Shown piece after piece: positions 1 to 6,125 of a DNA stretch of 64,000 bases (position 1 is its first letter; each line of letters starts with the position of its first letter). This stretch comes from CF-162 sp963667205. GTDB taxonomy: Bacteria > Chloroflexota > Dehalococcoidia > SM23-28-2 > RBG-16-64-32. Position numbers and translations under genes: made by a program. The stretch spans positions 434,001 through 498,000 of the forward strand of contig OY762959.1 of the NCBI GenBank assembly GCA_963667205.1. Reading direction: 5' to 3'. A model generated the notes under the pieces. It was not told the DNA's origin, did no database searches, and saw only the letters and a program-made list of their open reading frames with translations.

Positions 1-65
1 AAACTTCTGAGCCCGGCGAAACGACGTCGGCCGGTGGCACACGCACGGGCAGCACAGCATCTGCT
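1..65 (+). other. Edge of an IS3-type remnant
   Basis: The first 18 bases are identical to positions 4016-4033, which form the 3' end of an IS3-type orfA (codons for Gly-Asn-Phe, then TGA). After base 18 the two places diverge. A second IS3-type element therefore probably lay to the left of the window and was truncated before the IS6-like element at 66 arrived. Nothing else is recognisable in bases 19-65. Confidence 0.5.
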
Positions 66-1007
66 GGTTCTGTCAGATCTCAGGGCTCGTCGGGTCGCCT
101 CGCCCATGACGCGACGAGGAGACGCCATGCCCTGTCCGCACTGCCGCTCGACCGCGACGACCAAGCGCAAGCCCCGCACCACGCTCGGCTACCCCAGGTT
201 GCGCTGCCGGGCATGCGGACGGCGCTTCAACGAGCGGACCGGCACGCCCTTCAACGATCTCCAGTACCCGACGGACCTCGTGCTCCTCGCCGTGCTGTGG
301 CGCCTGCGGTACACGCTCCGCTTCCGCGACGTGGCCGAACTGCACCTCCAGCGGGGCTACGCGGTGACGCACGAGACGATCCGGAACTGGGAGTGCCGCT
401 GCGCGCCGCTCTGGGCGGACCCGCTCCGGGCCAAGCGCCGAGGCCGCGCCGGGGTCGCCTGGTCCATCGACGAGACCTCCGTGAAGGGCGCGGGCCGCTG
501 GTGCTACCTGGATCGGGCCATCGATCGCGATGGGGCACTCCTCGATTCGAGGCGGAGGGCGCAGCGCGACACGCATGCCGCCCGGCGCTTCCTGCGGCGC
601 CTGGTGGACGTGGCCGAGCGCAAGCCCGAGCGTGTCACGACGGACCCGCATCCGCCGTACCGCCGAGCGATCCGCTGGATCCTGGGGAGAACGGTGCGGC
701 ACCGATGCAATCGATACCTGAATACCCTCACCGAGCAAAGCCAGCGGGCCATCAAGCCGCGCGATGACCCGATGCTGGGCTGCGGGAGTTTCGCGTCCGC
801 CGCCCGGTGCTGTTCCGCGTTCGATGCGCGGCGCCAGTACGTCCGCGTTGGCCAACGAGGAGCCGAATGGGTGCCGCTGGCTGAACAGCGACGACTCGTT
901 GTCCAGCGCTGGCGGTCACTGATCGCGGAGATGACGGCAGCGTAGACTGGGCGCACGCTGGGGGCGGTTCGCCGTGACACATCCGGGACCTGAGATCTGA
1001 CACAACC
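66..1007 (+). mobile_element. IS6-like insertion sequence, copy 1
   Basis: About 942 bp bounded by imperfect inverted repeats: the left end reads GGTTCTGTCAGATCTCAGG and the right end, in reverse complement, reads GGTTGTGTCAGATCTCAGG. It holds one transposase gene. A GGTTCTGT-type terminus is typical of IS6/IS240-group elements. No 8-bp target duplication is visible, so the flanks have probably been rearranged since insertion. The second copy (2834-3783) is in the opposite orientation, and the 1.8 kb between them could once have moved as a composite unit. Confidence 0.8.
127..945 (+). CDS. IS6-type DDE transposase
   Basis: A 272-residue transposase. The N-terminus has a CxxC...CxxC zinc finger (CPHC near residue 2, CRAC near 30), followed by a helix-turn-helix region and a DDE catalytic core. 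Asp is in SIDETSV, the second Asp in TTDPHPPY and the Glu in TEQSQR. The upstream frame is open, but ATG 127 gives exactly the length and N-terminus of the second copy at 2897-3715, so this start is preferred. Relative to copy 2 it has many substitutions (for example RAIKPRDDP against RAVKQRSDP), so the two copies are not a recent duplication. It looks intact and could be active. Confidence 0.8.
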   Translation: MPCPHCRSTATTKRKPRTTLGYPRLRCRACGRRFNERTGTPFNDLQYPTDLVLLAVLWRLRYTLRFRDVAELHLQRGYAVTHETIRNWECRCAPLWADPLRAKRRGRAGVAWSIDETSVKGAGRWCYLDRAIDRDGALLDSRRRAQRDTHAARRFLRRLVDVAERKPERVTTDPHPPYRRAIRWILGRTVRHRCNRYLNTLTEQSQRAIKPRDDPMLGCGSFASAARCCSAFDARRQYVRVGQRGAEWVPLAEQRRLVVQRWRSLIAEMTAA

Positions 1008-1098
1008 ACCGCCCGCCCTACCACGCCCGGAAATTGAGGGCTCCTCCTGCGCCGGTACGGTTATAGCGTCGAGATAGCAATGGCAATATATTGGGGGT

Positions 1099-2507
1099 GT
1101 GAAGGTGTTCTCTCAAGGCGAAGTTAGCGGCGCGCTCAGGTCTCGGCGGCAGAGTCTGCGGCAGCTGCGTTGGCTCGCCCCGCTGACAGTGCTCGTGCTG
1201 GGGGTCGTTTCCTGTGGCGGACAGGATTTCGAAGCCGGCCCCCTCGGCGCCGTGGAGGTGGCCCCCGGCGAGGCCATTCAGATACGTTCGATGCAGGTCC
1301 TTACAGGACTTGGTGACCTAGGCATCCCAAGCCAGCGCGGCGTGGAGCTGGCGTTGGCGGACTATGGCCTCATCAGAGGGCACGCTGTCTCGATGGGCGC
1401 CGGCCTTGACTCGCTCTGCACCGAGGAAGGCGGACGTGCCGCCGCCGACACGGTAACCGGCGACCCCCGAATCGTCGGCGTCATCGGCACGTCCTGCTCC
1501 GTCGCGCCGGCCTTGACTCGCTCTGCACCGAGGAAGGCGGACGTGCCGCCGCCGACACGGTAACCGGCGACCCCCGAATCGTCGGCGTCATCGGCACGTC
1601 CTGCTCCGTCGCCGCCGCCGCCGCTTCACCGATCCTGAGCGAGGCCGGTCTGGTGATGCTCTCTCCCTCCAACACGGCCCCCTCACTGACCTCCGACCTC
1701 CGCGGCAATGCCGGTTCCAACTACTATCCTGGCTACTACCGGACCACCAGCAACGATCTGCATGAGGCGCAGGCGGTGGCGCAGTTCGCCTACAACGATC
1801 TCGGCCTGCGCAGGGTGGCGGCCATCCACGACGGCGACCCCTACACCACCGGCCTCACCGGCGCCTTCGCCACCGCATTCGAGGAGCTCGGCGGCTCGGT
1901 CGCCGTCGCCTCCGTCAGCAGGGGCGATACGGACATGGCCCCCGTCCTCACCCGGATTGCGGCGGGCAGTCCGGACGGCCTCTTCTTTCCGCTCTTCCAA
2001 GAAGAAGGCGCCCACATCGTCCGGCAGGTCGGCCAGATCGCTGGACTTGAGGGCGTGACGCTGATCGGCGGCGCAGCCCTGCTGGTCTCCGAGTTCCTCG
2101 CCATTCCCGAGTCGGAAGGCATCTACCTTCCAGGTCCGGACTCGAACTTCGACGGCAACACCAACGAGGTGACCGGTAAGAGCAGCGAGGCGCTCATCGC
2201 CGAATATCAAGAGCGGTACGGCGAGGCACCCACATCCGCCTATCTGGCCCACGCCTACGACGCGGCCACGCTGCTCCTCCGGGCCATCGAGGAGGTCGCG
2301 GTTGGTAACGGAGATACGCTTTACATCGATCGGGCCAAGCTCCGGGAAGCGCTGACCGGAGTTTCCGGCTTCAGGGGTATCATCGGGGTCATCTCCTGTG
2401 ACGGGTTCGGCGACTGCGGCGGCGGCAGCGTTCAGATATCGCACCACACCGATTCCAGCGTCACCGACGTCGCGGCACTCCCCGTCGTCTACCGCTTCGC
2501 CCCCTGA
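1099..2507 (+). pseudogene. Branched-chain amino acid-type ABC substrate-binding lipoprotein, broken by a 107-bp duplication
   Basis: The first part (from GTG 1099, with a G-rich ribosome site just upstream) encodes a signal peptide with a lipobox ending VVSC and the start of a type I periplasmic-binding fold. The second part (in frame from 1653) continues the same fold to the stop at 2507. An exact 107-bp tandem duplication (1397-1612) shifts the frame. Removing one unit restores a single 433-residue protein, a usual length for LivK-like extracellular solute receptors (Peripla_BP_6). It would bind a small ligand outside the membrane for an ABC importer, but no permease or ATPase genes are nearby. 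It lies between two inverted IS6-like copies, suggesting it was carried with them. A sequencing or assembly origin of the duplication is possible. Confidence 0.75.
1397..1612 (+). repeat. Exact tandem duplication, period 107 bp
   Basis: Positions 1397-1505 are repeated at 1504-1612 without a mismatch. The period is not a multiple of three, so the second unit throws the binding-protein gene out of frame. Each unit begins GCGCCGGCC and ends CGTCGC, with 2 bp shared between the copies, as expected for slippage between very short repeats. Confidence 0.9.
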
Positions 2508-2555
2508 CCGCCAAACCCGCGCCGACGCGGCGAGAGCGCGGCAGTCGGTCTAGCG

Positions 2556-2833
2556 GTGCGGTCGTGGCTGCAGCGGGTTGGCGTGACCACTCTCTTCATC
2601 GAACCGGGCAGCCCCTGGGAGAACGGCTATGTCGAGTCCTTCAACGGCAAGCTCCGCGACGAGTGCCGCAACCCCGCAATCTTCACCACGCTCACGGAAG
2701 CGCAGATCTTGTTCCAGCGCTGGCGCCGGGAGTACACCCAAGTGCGCCCCCACAGCGCCCTCGGCTACCGTCCACCCGCCCCCGAAGCGCTGGAGATCGA
2801 GCCTCCCTACCCCCACCCCCTGGGTCGACAGGA
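2556..2833 (+). pseudogene. IS3-type transposase orfB, C-terminal remnant
   Basis: This encodes the end of an IS3-family integrase core: an EPGSPWENGYVESFNG block containing the catalytic Glu, then RPHSALGYRPPAPEA, the usual C-terminus of the family. The two upstream catalytic Asp residues are missing, so it cannot be functional. Reading continues without a stop into the neighbouring IS6-like element, whose left end begins at 2834 just after the remnant. Confidence 0.8.
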
Positions 2834-3783
2834 GGTTCTGTCAGATCCCAGGGCACGGGGACGAACCGGGTCAGGCGCTCCCCCTCGCCGCTTGCGTTAT
2901 GCCGCCTGCATCTCCGCCATCAGTGACCGCCAGCGTGTGACGAAGATCCGTCGCTGCTCGGCCAGGGGGACAGATTGGCCTCGTCGCTGGCGAGCGCGGA
3001 AGTAGTGCCGGAGCTCATCGAACGCCGAGCAGAAGCGGGCGGCGGACGCGAATCTTCCGCAGCCCAGCATGGGGTCGGAGCGCTGCTTCACCGCCCGGTG
3101 GCTTTGCTCGGTGCGATTGTTCAAGTCCTGGCTGCATCGGTGCCGGACCTTCCTCCCGAGGATCCAGCGGATCGCTCGGCGGTAGGGCGGATGGGCATCG
3201 GTCGTGACGCGCTGCGGCTTGCGCTCGGCCACGTCCACGAGTCGCCGCAGGAAGCGCCGCGCGGCGTGCTTGTCGCGGTGCTCGCTGAGCCTAGAGTCCA
3301 GGAGATCGCCCTCGCGGTCGATGGCGCGGTCGAGAGAGCACCAGCGCCCGGCGACCTGCACGGAGGTCTCGTCCAGGTACCAGGAGCGGCCGGCGCGGCC
3401 CCGACGCTTCGCGCGGAGCCGCTCAGTGACGCGCGGCGCGAAGCGGCACTCCCACTCCTGGATCGTCTCGGGGGTGACGGAGAAGCCCCGTTCGAGCCGC
3501 ATCTCGGCGATGTCGCGGAAGCTGAGCTTGTAGCGCAGCCGCCGGAGCACGGCGAGCAGCACGACGTCCGTCGCGTATTGCAGGTCGTTGAAGGCCGTGC
3601 CCGACCGTTCGTTGAAGCGCCGTCCGCAGGACCGGCAGCGGAACCGTCGGGAGCCCAGCGATGTTGGGCCCTGCCGTTTGGTCGTGGCCGGCGATTCACA
3701 GTGCGGACAGGTCATGCGCAGCTCCTCGTCCTTCCGCAGACGAGGCTACGCTACGCAGGTGAGCCCTGAGATCTGACAGAACC
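2834..3783 (-). mobile_element. IS6-like insertion sequence, copy 2
   Basis: About 950 bp with nearly perfect terminal repeats. The left end reads GGTTCTGTCAGATCCCAGG and the right end, in reverse complement, GGTTCTGTCAGATCTCAGG. It has inserted among IS3-type debris: an orfB 3' remnant ends on its left and an orfA 5' remnant begins at its right edge. The 8 bp on each side do not match, so there is no target duplication. Confidence 0.85.
2897..3715 (-). CDS. IS6-type DDE transposase
   Basis: A 272-residue transposase of the same family as that at 127-945. The zinc-finger cysteines are in CPHC and CRSC near the N-terminus. The DDE residues lie in YLDETSV, TTDAHPPY and TEQSHRA. The C-terminal AEQRR...RWRSLMAEM block is shared with copy 1. 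The protein is full length and all catalytic residues are present, so this copy could be active and could act in trans on the ends of copy 1. Confidence 0.85.
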   Translation of the reverse strand: MTCPHCESPATTKRQGPTSLGSRRFRCRSCGRRFNERSGTAFNDLQYATDVVLLAVLRRLRYKLSFRDIAEMRLERGFSVTPETIQEWECRFAPRVTERLRAKRRGRAGRSWYLDETSVQVAGRWCSLDRAIDREGDLLDSRLSEHRDKHAARRFLRRLVDVAERKPQRVTTDAHPPYRRAIRWILGRKVRHRCSQDLNNRTEQSHRAVKQRSDPMLGCGRFASAARFCSAFDELRHYFRARQRRGQSVPLAEQRRIFVTRWRSLMAEMQAA

Positions 3784-4025
3784 GCAAGCTGCGGGAAGTG
3801 GCGGTGGCCCTGGCCCAGGGCGACCCCGTGGCGAAGGGGGCGCGGCGGCTCGGCGTGACGGAGCAGACCTCCTACCGCGGGCGGCGGGAGGACGGCGGCC
3901 TGCGAGTGGATCAGGCGAAGCGGCGCAAGGCGCTGGAGCGGGAGAACGCCCGGCTCAAGCGGCTGGTCGCTGACTAGGCCCTGGACAACGCCATCTTGAA
4001 GGCCGTGGCCGCGGGAAACTTCTGA
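3783..4025 (+). pseudogene. IS3-type orfA remnant with an amber codon
   Basis: Reading from 3783 gives the helix-turn-helix and leucine-zipper parts of an IS3-family OrfA (GVTEQTSYR, then RVDQAKRRKALERENARLKRLVAD), followed by a TAG at 3975-3977 where family members have Leu, and then the normal end ALDNAIL...GNF and TGA. About the first dozen residues are missing, cut off where the IS6-like element begins. The nonsense codon and the truncation make it a pseudogene. Confidence 0.8.
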
Positions 4026-4032
4026 GCCCGGC

Positions 4033-4380
4033 GGCAGGCGGTCATGCACGTGCGAACCGTCGTGCCCGTCTCGGAGCGTCGGGCCTGTCGGGGGCTCGCG
4101 CAGCACGCAGCGGTGCCCGGCCCGGGTGGCCGCGGATGAACCGGCCTGGATCGCCCGGCTCATCACGCGGGCGCGGCGCTTCGGGCGCTCCGGCTCCCGT
4201 CGCATCACGGCCCTGCTGCGGGCCGAGGGCTGGCGCGTGAACCACAAGCGGGTGGAGCGCCTCTGGCGCCAGGAGGGCCTCCGGGTGCCCCGCAAGCCCA
4301 GGCGCCGGCGGCTCCTGCACGCGGCGCCGCGCCGAGCGGCCGAACCACGTCTGGTCCGACGACTGGACCGCTTCCGCGCC
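4033..4380 (+). pseudogene. IS3-type orfB, N-terminal remnant
   Basis: This encodes the start of OrfB: an RACRGLAQH block in one frame, then, after a frameshift near 4120, the HTH_21-type segment WIARLITRARRFG...RRITALLRAEGWRVNHKRVERLWRQEGL. The catalytic core is absent. With the orfA piece before it, this is the 5' half of an IS3 element whose 3' half is lost. The piece at 2556-2833 lies in the wrong order to be its missing end, unless the region was rearranged. From about 4380 to 4495 no gene is recognised. Confidence 0.7.
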
Positions 4381-4495
4381 ATGCCGACTCCCCTCTCCCG
4401 GCCGCGATCCTCGCACAGGATATGGACCGGTTCTGGGGGGGGCAGGTCAGGAGGGGTAAGACAGAGGAACTGCACAAGCGCTTGTTCATTGTGGT

Positions 4496-4524
4496 TTGCG
4501 GCACGGCGCAAGATTTGCTATCAT
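4496..4524 (+). promoter_or_regulatory. Sigma-70-type promoter of the XRE-ImmA pair
   Basis: A TTGCGG box at 4496-4501 and an extended -10 (TGC followed by TATCAT at 4519-4524) are separated by 17 bp. The ATG of the regulator follows 6 nt after the -10, so the transcript would begin at or next to the start codon and be leaderless. Confidence 0.6.
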
Positions 4525-4530
4525 CACCAC

Positions 4531-5013
4531 ATGAACCGGCAACTGACATTCGGCGAGACGATTAGGCGGCTCCGCCGCCAGAAGGAGTGGAGCCTTAGCA
4601 TGCTGGCCGAGGAGACCGGGTTGTCCTACTCCCACCTGTCGCGCGTCGAGAACGACTCGGCGAGCCCGCAGGCAGACGCGGTTGCCCGGCTCGCAGAGGC
4701 GCTAGATGGTGACCTCCGCGAGTTGCTGGAGTTGGCGGCTTGCCTCCCAGCGGTCATCCTCCAGCGGATCGCTCGACGGGAGGAGGGGAGCCCTGCCGGG
4801 TCGCTTAACCGCTCCGCACGCCGCGACGACGAATCACCACGCGGCTCGGTCGGCGCGCTGGTGACCGACCTCGCCATCCAGTACGGCCTCCAAGCACCTG
4901 AGGCTCAGGAACTCGCCGAGGCCATCGAGCGCCTCGTCGCCCTCCCCCCTGAGCAGCGTGCGTCGATCACGCGGCTAATCCTGACGCTGGAGTCGAACCG
5001 TGACGACCAATAG
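4531..5013 (+). CDS. XRE-family transcriptional regulator (ImmR-like)
   Basis: A 160-residue protein with a classical Cro/C1 helix-turn-helix in residues 6-60 (LRRLRRQKEWSLSMLAEE...YSHLSRVENDSASP) and a helical C-terminal part without a recognised domain. ATG 4531 is chosen because a promoter sits immediately upstream and the HTH begins at once; the frame is open further upstream only across IS debris. It overlaps the next gene by 14 nt. An XRE repressor followed by an HExxH peptidase is the ImmR-ImmA arrangement of integrative elements such as ICEBs1, where the peptidase cleaves the repressor to switch on excision. The nearby serine recombinase fits that role. The function here is inferred from context. 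Confidence 0.8.
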   Translation: MNRQLTFGETIRRLRRQKEWSLSMLAEETGLSYSHLSRVENDSASPQADAVARLAEALDGDLRELLELAACLPAVILQRIARREEGSPAGSLNRSARRDDESPRGSVGALVTDLAIQYGLQAPEAQELAEAIERLVALPPEQRASITRLILTLESNRDDQ

Positions 5014-5740
5014 GGGCCTCCAAGCTCTCCAGCGGGAGGCGTGGGCGTTCGGGCGCTCGTTGCGCGACTCCCTGCTCGCCGACTTCGAGGACGAGTACGG
5101 CGAGCCCGCTCCGCCACCAGCGTTAATCGGCGGGGAGTTGCTCACCGACTTCCTCGGTGCGCGCCTCTCCTACGACGCGCTGCCGCTCAACGTGTTCGCG
5201 GAGACGACCTGGCACGACGGTCAGCCACTCGTAACGGTGAACAGCCGTACTCGCGAGATCGAGGGCGTGAAGGACCCCGAGGGCGTCTCGAACGTCGGCA
5301 TCTGGCACGAAGTCGTCCACGTGCAGCGCGACCTCTCGACAGTCCGCCTCGGCCCACAGACGGCCTTTGAGGGGATGCGTCCGAACCTCACCATCGCGTG
5401 CCATCGTGACCGCCAGCGCAGCGCTCGCCGCGGCGAAGAGTTCCAGCGAGAGTATTTCGCGGAGGAGTCCGGACGCGCTGCCGCCGTCTCCTTTCCACAC
5501 CTCATCCGCACTGGGGCCTTCCGGCATTTCATCTACCTCGCTGAACAGCGCCTCGCGTCCGGCCCGCTCGGCTGGAGTGCCCTCTACGCCGCGGCAGAAG
5601 CGATTGGCGTGAACATCTCGGCGCTCGTGAAGCAGTTGGAGGCCGAGGGCGTCCTGCACGTCGAGCGGTCGCGTGGGCAGAGCATCCTTCACCCGCAGCC
5701 AGAACTCGGTGACCTGCTCGTGAGGGCGGGGCAGGAATGA
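5000..5740 (+). CDS. ImmA/IrrE-like zinc metallopeptidase
   Basis: A 246-residue protein from GTG 5000. It has a zincin motif HEVVH (residues 103-107) in the context NVGIWHEVVHVQRD, as in ImmA/IrrE (COG2856) peptidases. The segment near 190-240 (WSALYAAAEAIGVNISALVKQLEAEGVLHVE) looks like a winged-helix domain. The 14-nt overlap with the upstream XRE gene suggests coupled translation. Its likely target is that repressor: inducing signals would activate cleavage and derepress the element. The N-terminal 60 residues match nothing I recognise, and it is longer than minimal ImmA proteins (about 170 residues), so it may have extra sensing parts. Confidence 0.7.
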   Translation: MTTNRGLQALQREAWAFGRSLRDSLLADFEDEYGEPAPPPALIGGELLTDFLGARLSYDALPLNVFAETTWHDGQPLVTVNSRTREIEGVKDPEGVSNVGIWHEVVHVQRDLSTVRLGPQTAFEGMRPNLTIACHRDRQRSARRGEEFQREYFAEESGRAAAVSFPHLIRTGAFRHFIYLAEQRLASGPLGWSALYAAAEAIGVNISALVKQLEAEGVLHVERSRGQSILHPQPELGDLLVRAGQE

Positions 5741-5907
5741 CCGCCTACACAGCGAAAGCGGACTCGGCGAAGGAACTTATCGCGGCGATCGCGGCGAAGT
5801 TGGAGTCGAACAGCGCCATCGTCGAGCAGTCCATCGCGTTTGGGCGGCTCACCTGGCGACGGACGAAAAACGGAGAGTTCGAGGTCAAACTCGAACCGTC
5901 AATCTAG
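5737..5907 (+). CDS. Small 56-residue protein of the integrative element
   Basis: Begins at an ATG that overlaps the stop of the ImmA-like gene (ATGA at 5737-5740) and encodes MTAYTAKADSAKELI...EVKLEPSI. It has no membrane segment or recognised domain and is mildly helical at the start, with a basic WRRTKNG turn. The overlap and reading direction place it in the same operon. Small genes in this position often belong to element maintenance, but no function can be assigned. Confidence 0.55.
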   Translation: MTAYTAKADSAKELIAAIAAKLESNSAIVEQSIAFGRLTWRRTKNGEFEVKLEPSI

Positions 5908-5999
5908 GAAGTGATGCACGGTCTGCTTTCATCGCTTGGGGCGGCGCAGAGGCTCCCACCGGGTCTGGGAAGGACTCGGACAGACCGGGGAGGTCAGCA

Positions 6000-6125
6000 A
6001 TGGCCGGACCCGAGGCGAAGCCTCTCGATAGCGATGACCAGGCGGAGCGCGCCGCACTGGAGCACATGATGCGCGAATGGGCGGACGTGGTCCGCGCGAT
6101 CATCCTCAGGAGGCGAAAGCGATGA
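6000..6125 (+). CDS. Small 41-residue protein coupled to the recombinase
   Basis: Begins at ATG 6000 behind a strong ribosome site (GGGGAGGT) and ends in RRRKR with a TGA that overlaps the recombinase start (ATGA at 6122-6125). The sequence is acidic in its first half and basic at the end. It may be a recombination directionality factor or only a translational coupler; neither can be shown. The strong ribosome site and the coupling make it a likely real gene. Confidence 0.5.
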   Translation: MAGPEAKPLDSDDQAERAALEHMMREWADVVRAIILRRRKR

